Of a DNA stretch of 7,776 bases, positions 1 to 6,060 are shown piece by piece. The stretch spans positions 1 to 7,776 of the forward strand of contig DATKKX010000467.1 in assembly GCA_035542775.1 (NCBI GenBank), in the 5' to 3' direction. The DNA is from DATKKX01 sp035542775 (lineage in GTDB: Bacteria; Planctomycetota; Phycisphaerae; UBA1845; UTPLA1). Every line of letters begins with the position of its first letter. Positions within the stretch are counted from its first letter, which is position 1. The notes under the pieces were generated by a model. That model was not told where the DNA came from, did no database searches, and saw only the letters and a list, made by a program, of their open reading frames with translations. The translations under genes were made by a program, and so were the position numbers.

Positions 1-1518
1 GAGATTGGTGAACGCCAGGGCTCCGTCGGGCCTCAGCGTCAAGGCGGCCCGGTAGTATTGCTCGGCCGCGGCGATATCTCCCCGGCTCTCCATGACAGTG
101 GCGATGTTGTTGAGGGGGTTGTACGAATCCGGCGCGATCGCCAGGGTGTGCCCCCAGAGCGTCTCGGAATCCCGCCAGACATGTATCTGCCGCCAGGTAA
201 GCACGCTGCTGACAGTGAGCACGCCGGCCGCGGCGATGGACGTCGACGTCAGCACAACGACTCCCCGCTGAGCCGTCGCGCAGAATCGTATCAGCCGCAA
301 CAAGCCCGCCCCCGCGAGAAGCGCCCACGTCATGCAGGCCACATATGAATAACGATCGGCGACGAGCTGTGGGCCGGCCTGTGCCAAGCCGAGGACCGGC
401 GACACGATAATGACGTAGCACCCCCACAGGGCCAGGCCGGCCGGCCAGCGACGGCGCATCGCCAGCACCACCACCGTGATCGCCACAACGAGCGCTGCCG
501 CCAGGATAAAACGCGATTCGAACGGATCCAGGCTCGCGGGGATCTCATAAATCGGCACCAGGCCCGTCGGCAGGAGCGTCTTCCAGAGGTAGAAGGCGAT
601 TCCATAGAAGCCCTGGGCGATGCGTTGCAGCCAGCCGTACTCGGCCAGCGTTTTCATGGTGTAGAGCGATGAGCTCTGGGCCTGTACTGCGTGGTACGCC
701 GCCCATGCCGCCAGCACCACGAACGGCAGCTTCTCGACCAGCAGCGGCAGCGCGCTCCCAGCTCGGCCTGCCGAGGTACTCCGGCGGAAGCGGCCCAGCG
801 GGTACCAGTCCAGAATCAGCAGGACCACGGGCAACGTCATCCCCCACGCCTTGCACAGCAGCGACAAAAACAGAAACGCGACCGAGGCCGCATACCAGCC
901 CCAACGTCGATGCGAGCCGCTTGCGTAGGCGAGGTACAGGAGCAGGCACGGCAGCAGGAAAAACACCGACAGCACGTCTCGCCGCTCCGTTGCCCAGGCG
1001 ACCGACTCCACGCGCAAGGGGTGAACGGCAAAGAGCAGCGCCCCCAGGGCCGCCGCCACGTACGTGGCCGCATCTGGCTGCCCCTTCTGTGGTGGAAGCG
1101 CCAGTGCCAGCAGGCGCCGAGCCAGCAGATAGAACAGCCCGGCATTCAGCGCATGAATGATGACATTCGTGAGATGAAAGCCAAACGCCCCCTTTGCATC
1201 GAGCCCCCACAATCGATAGTCGATGGCGAAGCTGAGCCACGTCAACGGGTGATAGTGACCGATCCAGTACGCACCGGCCATCCATCGGAGCTGCGACCAG
1301 CCCAGCCCGCGGAAATGCTCGTTCTGAAGGAGCATGTAATCGTCATCCCAGTTGACGAACTGGTTGTGCAAAGCTGGAAGGAAGACGAGGAACGTGGCCG
1401 CCATGACGGCCAACGGAAACCAAAGTCGCAGGCCCACGGGCGCGGCTGAGCCTTGCGCGGCGCTGCCGGGGCCGCCGGCTGAGGCTCTGGTTTGGCGGTC
1501 TTTGCCGGACGGGCTCAT
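1..1518 (-). CDS. TMTC-like polytopic glycosyltransferase with C-terminal TPRs (3' end beyond the window)
   Basis: The frame is open from an ATG at 1518 to the left edge, giving 506 residues. An in-frame TGA lies directly upstream (1521-1519), which fixes the longest possible start. A weak GAG sits 7 nt before the ATG. The first membrane helix spans about residues 29-49. It is followed by an acidic loop, NWDDDY (56-61), where GT-C enzymes keep their catalytic acidic residues. Further family hallmarks are GHYHPLTWLSF (87-97), HPLRVESVAWATERRDVLS (166-184), WGMTLPVVLLILDWYPLGR (224 onward) and ADRYSYV (387-393). Many hydrophobic helices lie between them. After the last helix comes WRDSETLW (448-455), then a TPR-like segment (NPLNNIATVMESRGDIAAAE) to the window edge. 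Known relatives are membrane O-glycosyltransferases of the TMTC type or bacterial TPR proteins, thought to use polyprenyl-phosphate sugars outside the membrane. The acceptor is unknown. The family call is firm and the exact activity is inferred. Confidence 0.93.
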   Translation of the reverse strand, partial: MSPSGKDRQTRASAGGPGSAAQGSAAPVGLRLWFPLAVMAATFLVFLPALHNQFVNWDDDYMLLQNEHFRGLGWSQLRWMAGAYWIGHYHPLTWLSFAIDYRLWGLDAKGAFGFHLTNVIIHALNAGLFYLLARRLLALALPPQKGQPDAATYVAAALGALLFAVHPLRVESVAWATERRDVLSVFFLLPCLLLYLAYASGSHRRWGWYAASVAFLFLSLLCKAWGMTLPVVLLILDWYPLGRFRRSTSAGRAGSALPLLVEKLPFVVLAAWAAYHAVQAQSSSLYTMKTLAEYGWLQRIAQGFYGIAFYLWKTLLPTGLVPIYEIPASLDPFESRFILAAALVVAITVVVLAMRRRWPAGLALWGCYVIIVSPVLGLAQAGPQLVADRYSYVACMTWALLAGAGLLRLIRFCATAQRGVVVLTSTSIAAAGVLTVSSVLTWRQIHVWRDSETLWGHTLAIAPDSYNPLNNIATVMESRGDIAAAEQYYRAALTLRPDGALAFTNL

Positions 1519-1639
1519 TCAACCACTCTAGCACTTGTGCCGCCCACAGGAAACGCCCCCCGATCGGCCTTCATCGTACTGCCCGAACGGACACCGACGC
1601 CGGTTTGCATCTCCGAGGCAGATCGCGGACATTAGCAAC
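1519..1639. other. Divergent intergenic spacer between two glycosyltransferase genes
   Basis: This 121-bp spacer separates the start codons of two divergently transcribed GT-C genes and must hold both promoters if each is transcribed on its own. I see no convincing -35/-10 pair and no strong inverted repeat. If the plus-strand gene began at the TTG at 1535, most of the spacer would be coding. That reading is less likely because the extra 35 residues are polar, low in complexity and lie before the first membrane helix. Confidence 0.6.
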
Positions 1640-3304
1640 ATGCCCCAAGCACGCCGTCGGCATTGTTGCATCGCATGGCGGGATTGCCTGATCCTGCTCG
1701 TGATCGGCCTTGTGGTGCGCTCCGTCGGTCTGGATTTCGGCCTCCCCTGCGCCATCGCCAGACCCGATGAAGAGACAGTCGTCGACAACGTCCTGCAAAT
1801 GGAAAATCTGCCCGACTGGAACCCGAGGTTCTTTTCCTATCCCTCGCTGCTGCTCTACACGTCCTACGGCTGCGACAAGGCGCTGCTCATGGTCGCGCGG
1901 CTGGTTGGCACCACGAATGCAAAAACGCTGAACGCCCTGTTCATTGAGAATCCGGTGCCGTTTCACCTTGTCCTGCGTGTGATCAGCGTCATTTGCGGGG
2001 CCTTCACGGTGGTCGTCGTGTACCTCGCCGCCCGGCGGCTCTATGGCCGGCAAACGGGCCTGCTGGCGGGCTTGGCCATCTGTCTGTCGTACCTGCACGT
2101 CCGTGACTCGCACTTCGGGGTCACCGATGTGCCGTGCGTGTTCCTGGCCGCCGCGGCGTTCTGGCGGTTGACCGAGTATCACTTCCGAGGCGGTTTCCGT
2201 CACCTCGCAGCAGCTTCCATCCTTGCGGGCCTGGCAATCGGGACCAAGTACACGGCGGCGTGGCTATGCTGCCCGTTCGCCGTGGCCGTCATCAGGCAGG
2301 CCTGGCGCCGTCGGCAAAACGACCCGCTTCTCTACGGCGTCGGAATGACGCTCGCCTCGACGACCATTGCTCTCGGCGCGTTTTACTGCACGACGCCGTA
2401 TTTCTTTCACGACTTCGACGCCGCCTGGAAGAGCTTCACCTGGGAAATGCTTCTCCTGAGCGACGAGAAGGTCATGGTCACCGGCACGAACAGTTACCTG
2501 GATCATTTCCGCATCTCGCTCTGGTACGGGCTGGGATGGCCGGTGCTGCTGGCGGCGCTGGCCGGGGGCTTATGGATGGCGCTCCGGCGCGATACCCGAG
2601 GGCTGCTGCTCTGGTCGCTGCCGGTGACGTACTACCTGTTCACCGGACGAAGCGGCCGTTTCCTGATCCGCTATATGGATATCACACTGCCATTCCTGAC
2701 CATGGCCGCCGCGTGGACCGTCCGCTCGGCATACGTGGTCTGGAAACGCCGACGCGCGGCCGGGCACCCGTCTTGCAGACAACTCACCAGGGTCCTGCCG
2801 ACAATCGTAGTGCTTATCATGCTCGCGCCCGGCATCGTGCGGATCGTCGCCTTCGACCAGCGGATCTCGCGAACCGACTCACGGGCCGATCTGCGGGCCT
2901 GGATGCTGGCGAACATTCCCGCCGATGAGCCCGTCCTGTGGTCAGGCGGTTGGGCCTCGATGCCGTACATGATGCACCACGTGGCGATCCGCCGATTGCA
3001 CGGCACCGAGCGTGTGCGACCTGAGCTCCTGCGGGATCCCGAAGCGATCTACGCATACCGCTGGATCGTCCTGGTGGACTGGCCGCGGGTGTACTACTCA
3101 GGCGGCCAGAACACCCAGGAACGGGCCTTCCTGGCGGAGAAGATGGCTGGCCGCTACGCCTTGGTGCACCAGATCGATGAATACAAAGCATCCCTCCCCC
3201 CTGAACTCTTCTGCTCGCTGGACTATTTCTTCATGTCGTTCCAGAAACCGTGGATCCTCGACCGCCCCGGGCCGGGCTTCCGTGTCTATCGGCGACTGGA
3301 TTGA
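1640..3304 (+). CDS. GT39-like (ArnT/PMT-type GT-C) membrane glycosyltransferase
   Basis: This protein of about 554 residues probably transfers a sugar from a lipid-phosphate carrier to an outer-surface acceptor. The ATG at 1640 gives a basic N-terminus (MPQARRRH) followed by the first helix at about residues 15-33. Next comes the external loop motif ARPDEE (D43, E44), matching the acidic 'HPDE' position of GT39/PMT-like enzymes. YPSLLLY lies in the same loop (around 67-73). A second family-like motif, DSHFGVTDVP (156-165), precedes a helix. TKYTA, RYMDITLPFL (about 344-353) and several helices follow. The last helix is near 385-400, and the rest is a soluble domain beginning with a DSRADLRAWMLANIP-type segment common in this family. 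The gene is divergent from the TPR glycosyltransferase. No strong ribosome binding site is visible; a GAGG lies about 21 nt upstream. The family call is firm, but donor and acceptor are unknown. Confidence 0.9.
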   Translation: MPQARRRHCCIAWRDCLILLVIGLVVRSVGLDFGLPCAIARPDEETVVDNVLQMENLPDWNPRFFSYPSLLLYTSYGCDKALLMVARLVGTTNAKTLNALFIENPVPFHLVLRVISVICGAFTVVVVYLAARRLYGRQTGLLAGLAICLSYLHVRDSHFGVTDVPCVFLAAAAFWRLTEYHFRGGFRHLAAASILAGLAIGTKYTAAWLCCPFAVAVIRQAWRRRQNDPLLYGVGMTLASTTIALGAFYCTTPYFFHDFDAAWKSFTWEMLLLSDEKVMVTGTNSYLDHFRISLWYGLGWPVLLAALAGGLWMALRRDTRGLLLWSLPVTYYLFTGRSGRFLIRYMDITLPFLTMAAAWTVRSAYVVWKRRRAAGHPSCRQLTRVLPTIVVLIMLAPGIVRIVAFDQRISRTDSRADLRAWMLANIPADEPVLWSGGWASMPYMMHHVAIRRLHGTERVRPELLRDPEAIYAYRWIVLVDWPRVYYSGGQNTQERAFLAEKMAGRYALVHQIDEYKASLPPELFCSLDYFFMSFQKPWILDRPGPGFRVYRRLD

Positions 3305-3352
3305 ATGTCTCGACAATGACCGCCGGACCTCGCGGCAAGCGGCCCGGTAGCC

Positions 3353-3358
3353 TACAAT
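3353..3358 (+). promoter_or_regulatory. Possible -10 element (TACAAT) for the aldolase gene
   Basis: TACAAT resembles a housekeeping -10 box and lies in the gap between the glycosyltransferase and the aldolase. No acceptable -35 box is present about 17 nt upstream, where the sequence is GC-rich, so support is weak. If real, transcription would start near 3365, and the stem-loop at 3375-3418 would lie in the 5' leader of the aldolase mRNA. Confidence 0.25.
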
Positions 3359-3374
3359 GGCCCCTGAGAGAACT

Positions 3375-3418
3375 GGCGTCGCACAGATTCCGCCCGGCAA
3401 CCGGCCTGTCGCGACGCC
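3375..3418 (+). promoter_or_regulatory. Stem-loop in the gap before the aldolase gene (leader structure or terminator)
   Basis: GGCGTCGC (3375-3382) pairs perfectly with GCGACGCC (3411-3418). The stem continues with ACAG (3383-3386) against CTGT (3406-3409), with C3410 bulged. Inside, CCGG (3394-3397) can pair with CCGG (3401-3404) around CAA. The structure lies 70 nt after the glycosyltransferase stop and 33 nt before the aldolase ATG, leaving the Shine-Dalgarno free. No T-run follows, so a classical intrinsic terminator is less likely than a leader structure or an RNA-stability hairpin. It matches no riboswitch class I recognise. Confidence 0.5.
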
Positions 3419-3439
3419 TGCCTCTGCGACTCCATCGAC

Positions 3440-3444
3440 GAGGA
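3440..3444 (+). promoter_or_regulatory. Ribosome binding site of the class II aldolase gene
   Basis: GAGGA ends 7 nt before the ATG at 3452. It is one of the clearest Shine-Dalgarno sequences in the window and decides the start of the aldolase. Confidence 0.7.
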
Positions 3445-3451
3445 ATTCCGC

Positions 3452-4126
3452 ATGCGGACGACATCGCACCAAACCGTAAGCGAATGGCCCGCCCGGCAGG
3501 AAATCTGCGAAATCGGCCGGCGAATCTACGCTCGGCAGTTCGCGGCCGGCAACGACGGCAACATCTCGTGCCGCTTGTCGCAGCATCTGATCCTCTGCAC
3601 ACCGACGCTGGTCTGTAAGGGCTTCATGAAGCCCAGCGATCTGTGCGTCGTGGACTTGTCCGGCAGGCAGTTCTCCGGCATGCGGCCGGCGACCAGCGAG
3701 GTGCTTCTACACCTGGAGATATACAGGCAGGACCCCGCCGTCGGGGCCGTCGTTCACTGTCACCCGCCGCACGCCACCGCGTTCGCGGTCGCCCGCGTGG
3801 ACATCCCGACGGGCATCCTCCCGGAGGTGGAGGTTTTCCTCGGCGAGGTGCCGCGGGCGGCGTACGAGACACCCGGCGGACCGGATTTCGCCCGGACTGT
3901 TCGGCCTTTCATCGGAAAGGCGAACATAGTGTTACTCAGCAACCATGGCACGGTCAGTTGGGGGCCGACGCTGGAGCGGGCCTACTGGCAGACGGAGATC
4001 CTGGACTCCTACTGCCGCATCCTGCTTCTCGCCCGGCAGCTCGGTCACGTCGAGCTGCTGCCGGAGGCGAAGGTCGACGAACTCAGGCAACTCAAGGAGC
4101 GTTTCACACCTCAGCGAGAAAGATGA
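3452..4126 (+). CDS. Class II aldolase/adducin family protein, L-fuculose-phosphate aldolase-like
   Basis: This is a 224-residue cytoplasmic enzyme of normal length for the family. Relatives are Zn-dependent aldolases that split sugar 1-phosphates into DHAP and an aldehyde; others act as epimerases or decarboxylases. The visible active-site pattern is complete: the phosphate-loop motif GNDGNIS (33-39), K57, the catalytic-type Glu in ATSEV (E83), and zinc ligands H102 and H104 in HCHPPHA. The third zinc ligand is H165 in SNHGTVSWG. By comparison with E. coli FucA these match E73, H92, H94 and H155. The start is supported by GAGGA 7 nt upstream. The gene follows the GT39-like gene in the same direction, but a 147-bp gap with a hairpin argues against tight co-transcription. 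The substrate cannot be read from sequence; fuculose-, rhamnulose-, ribulose- or methylthioribulose-type phosphates are all possible. Confidence 0.92.
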   Translation: MRTTSHQTVSEWPARQEICEIGRRIYARQFAAGNDGNISCRLSQHLILCTPTLVCKGFMKPSDLCVVDLSGRQFSGMRPATSEVLLHLEIYRQDPAVGAVVHCHPPHATAFAVARVDIPTGILPEVEVFLGEVPRAAYETPGGPDFARTVRPFIGKANIVLLSNHGTVSWGPTLERAYWQTEILDSYCRILLLARQLGHVELLPEAKVDELRQLKERFTPQRER

Positions 4127-4212
4127 TCCACCCCACCGACGCGAGACAATGGCCTCAGGCCGACTACGAACGATATTGGCCTACAGCGTTTCACGATTGC
4201 ATGCGGCGGTAG
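4123..4212 (+). CDS. Possible 29-residue overlapping small ORF (doubtful)
   Basis: The ATG at 4123 overlaps the aldolase stop in an ATGA arrangement typical of translational coupling. The frame encodes 29 residues rich in aromatic and charged residues (it contains QADYERYW and ends in HDCMRR). Its TAG (4210-4212) falls inside the left arm of the repeat block. There is no membrane segment, no recognised motif and only a weak purine stretch (GAGAAAG) upstream. It may be a chance frame. Confidence 0.15.
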   Translation: MIHPTDARQWPQADYERYWPTAFHDCMRR

Positions 4213-4314
4213 CGGCCGACCTCCCGGTCGGCCGTCGATGCCCGCCCCGGCCGAGTAGCGCAGGAGCCCGGCCGAGTCGCGCAGAGCCCGGCTGAGCAGG
4301 AGCTCGGCCGCTAC
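4209..4314. repeat. GC-rich palindromic repeat block with degenerate tandem units
   Basis: The outer arms GTAGCGGCCGA (4209-4219) and TCGGCCGCTAC (4304-4314) are perfect 11-bp inverted repeats. Nested in the left half is a 9-bp hairpin: CGGCCGACC (4213-4221), loop TCCC, GGTCGGCCG (4226-4234). The right half has degenerate tandem units with a CCCGGCCGAG/CCCGGCTGAG core starting at 4246, 4267 and 4287, ending with CTCGGCCGCTAC at 4303. The spacing shrinks from 21 to 20 to 16 nt. The block lies in the convergent gap after the aldolase. It could be a dispersed palindromic (REP/MITE-like) element, a bidirectional transcript end, or both. No second copy is in the window. Confidence 0.65.
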
Positions 4315-4502
4315 GGCAGAAAACGCCACACCCAAACGTGAGCCTCTCCAGCCGCGCAAGGCGAATAAACGAAAGACACGCCCTCGGCGTACACCCCTGT
4401 CGTGCGAGAAGTGAAAAGACCACTTTCAATGCAGGGGCGGCCGCGGCGCCTTCGTACCTGCTGGAGGCAGCCCCACTTTCACCGCGACCGCCCAATTCAC
4501 GC
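4315..4502. other. Convergent intergenic remainder, no gene recognised
   Basis: This stretch lies between the repeat block and the hairpin downstream of the PepSY gene. Open frames crossing it on either strand give Arg/Ala/Pro/Ser-rich translations with no motif. CCACTTTCA occurs twice (near 4420 and 4484), which is too little to define a repeat. I see no tRNA or other RNA gene. Confidence 0.5.
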
Positions 4503-4528
4503 CGACGCTCGCCCCTGAGTCAGCGTCG
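4503..4528 (-). terminator. Hairpin just downstream of the PepSY gene
   Basis: CGACGCT (4503-4509) pairs with AGCGTCG (4522-4528) around a 12-nt loop. It lies 2 nt beyond the PepSY stop codon, read on the minus strand. No U-tract follows, so it would be a non-canonical terminator or a 3'-end stabiliser. Confidence 0.35.
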
Positions 4529-4530
4529 CT

Positions 4531-5706
4531 TCACCTGTCCTTCTCGCCTTTCCGCGCCCCCTTGCCTGGCGGTTCGGTCTCGTTCTTCGGCGCCGGCGCC
4601 TCCGGCTTGACGAGGACGAATTCGTCATCTTTCACCAGTCCGACGCCTGCCACGTACCATTTGTGGCTCACGCCGCTTTCCAACGGCGTGGTCTCTTTGA
4701 CGTGCAGGCACTTCTCGAACCTGCCCGCCGGCATGTCAAGCTTCTCATCCAGGCTCACGATCTCCGCGCGATCCATGGCCACCTTCGGAGCGATCTCCTG
4801 GTAGAACTTGTCGCCGACTTTGGGCTGGGCCGGCATCATCAAACCGAATTGGGCGCCGTTTACGCCGGACATCCATGCCCCTTCGTGCCCGACCACTTTG
4901 CCGCCCTTGTAGATGTCCACGTCTTCCCCGAAGTAATAGATATCGTTCGTGCTCTTGTCGATGGCGAAGTAGTTACGGGAGATCTCCGTCGGCTTACCGT
5001 TCTTTTCCTCGCGCTCTTCCACCACCCGCGTCGTAACGCCGTCGACTACCTTGGTTTCGTCGAGCACGGTGATCGTCAGTAGCTCGGCGCCGTGCTTGTA
5101 TTGGCAGCGGTGGCCCGGCTCCAGGATGAAGTAGGGGTTCCTCCCCTGGTCGACCCAGTTCGCCTTATCTACCTTGAAGTCCTTCCGCCATTGGCTGTCA
5201 TCGGCCTGCTCCTCGCGTTTTTCTCCAACCTTGCGCGAGAACAGCACCTTGCCGCCGGCCGCGTCCACGGCCGCCACCCATAGCGTGTCGGCCGCAATCA
5301 AGACCGCTTTGTATCTCGCCTCCTTGCCTTTCAACTCCAGCTCGATCTTGAACACTTTGCCGTCCTTGATCTCCTTCTCCGCAGCCTCGATGGCCTGCGC
5401 GAACGTAATCTTCGCCATGCTGTGGGCCTGCTTGAGTTCGCCGGCCTCCTCCGGCTCCGCCTCTTCCGGGGCTTCGTCCTTGACGCCCAGCACTTTTCCG
5501 GAGACGGCGTCCACTTTGACCTCTTTCACCGCATCGCCGAGCAGAATGTTGACGGCAAAGAAGATGGACTCCTTCTCCGTCTCCAGCGCCGCCTCGGTCG
5601 CCTTGCCGCCGGCGACTTCCTTCTGCGCCGCGTCGATAGCCTGAATCACCGTGATCTTCATCGCCGCCAGCCCGATTATCACGCCCCATACTCTTCCGCT
5701 TTTCAT
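4531..5706 (-). CDS. Secreted protein with tandem PepSY-like repeats and an uncharacterised C-terminal domain
   Basis: The protein has 391 residues from the ATG at 5706, chosen because AAAAGGG lies 8 nt upstream. An in-frame ATG at 5733 would add nine residues and bury that site. The N-terminus MKSGRVWGVIIGLAA looks like a short signal peptide. Two homologous PepSY-like repeats follow, at about residues 16-75 (KITVIQAIDAAQKE ... VSGKVLGV) and 97-157 (KITFAQAIEAAEKE ... AAGGKVLF), joined by a Glu-rich linker. Residues about 180-366 form a separate domain with YFILEPGHRC, PKVGDKFYQEI and the PAGRFEKCLHVKETTPLE segment, ending in YVAGVGLV. I recall similar segments in hypothetical bacterial proteins but cannot name a family. 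The tail (368-391) is Pro/Lys/Glu-rich. PepSY domains are found in peptidase propeptides and envelope proteins, so an extracytoplasmic binding or inhibitory role is plausible. No catalytic motif is visible. Confidence 0.85.
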   Translation of the reverse strand: MKSGRVWGVIIGLAAMKITVIQAIDAAQKEVAGGKATEAALETEKESIFFAVNILLGDAVKEVKVDAVSGKVLGVKDEAPEEAEPEEAGELKQAHSMAKITFAQAIEAAEKEIKDGKVFKIELELKGKEARYKAVLIAADTLWVAAVDAAGGKVLFSRKVGEKREEQADDSQWRKDFKVDKANWVDQGRNPYFILEPGHRCQYKHGAELLTITVLDETKVVDGVTTRVVEEREEKNGKPTEISRNYFAIDKSTNDIYYFGEDVDIYKGGKVVGHEGAWMSGVNGAQFGLMMPAQPKVGDKFYQEIAPKVAMDRAEIVSLDEKLDMPAGRFEKCLHVKETTPLESGVSHKWYVAGVGLVKDDEFVLVKPEAPAPKNETEPPGKGARKGEKDR

Positions 5707-6060
5707 GGTTGTGGCCCTTTTCTGCATAAACAAGGTCTAGTTCGCAAGCAGAGGCTTGTGCCGCTCTCCGTCAACGTCCGCTCAACATTTCCGCTGCTCC
5801 CCGGTCCGGAGCCTCGTCGAGCCGCACAAGACGCAGGAATCCTATGGGCGCGTACCTTAAAAATTGATGAGCGACGCCAGAATCATGCCCCTCCGTCCAG
5901 ACTCACAGTTCTGCCGCAGGATCAACTCTGCCTGCCCCAACCGACCGCGGACCGGCCGCTCCGGATCAAGTCCCCATCGTAGGAATCGGCGGCAGCCGGC
6001 ATGGGTTCGAGCACATCGCCACCTTGCAGCATCGGGCATCATCTCTGAGAATCACCCCGC
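5707..6060. other. Divergent intergenic region of about 350 bp
   Basis: This spacer separates the divergent PepSY and RCK genes and should carry their promoters. An AT-rich pocket (CTTAAAAATTGATGA, 5855-5869) stands out from the GC-rich surroundings and is the best candidate for promoter melting or regulator binding. A TTGACG on the minus strand (5774-5769) has no matching -10 at a normal distance. Open frames here give Arg/Pro/Ser-rich peptides without motifs, so I call no gene. Confidence 0.5.
5715..5721 (-). promoter_or_regulatory. Ribosome binding site deciding the PepSY start
   Basis: AAAAGGG on the minus strand sits 8 nt before the ATG at 5706 and favours it over the in-frame ATG at 5733, for which no comparable site is seen. 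Confidence 0.55.

Noticed and set aside
545..1449. Long open frames on both strands (minus 545-1285, plus 691-1449) within the TPR glycosyltransferase.
   Set aside because: Their translations are Arg/Gln/Pro-rich with no motif, while the chosen minus frame shows a full series of family motifs and helices. They are GC-driven shadows.
1535..1639. N-terminal extension of the GT39-like protein from a TTG at 1535.
   Set aside because: It adds a polar 35-residue stretch before the first helix. The ATG at 1640 gives the expected short basic N-terminus, although no strong Shine-Dalgarno supports either start.
2134..2928. 264-codon plus-strand frame inside the GT39-like gene.
   Set aside because: It is out of phase with a well-supported membrane protein, and its translation is Arg/Pro/Ala-rich without domain features.
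4246..4314. Possible CRISPR-like array from the repeated CCCGGCCGAG core.
   Set aside because: The units are directly adjacent, degenerate and of decreasing length, with no unique spacers and no cas gene.
4181..4495. 104-codon minus-strand frame over the repeat block.
   Set aside because: Much of the peptide is encoded by the GC-rich repeat units (Gly/Arg/Ala/Pro). There is no motif or convincing ribosome binding site.
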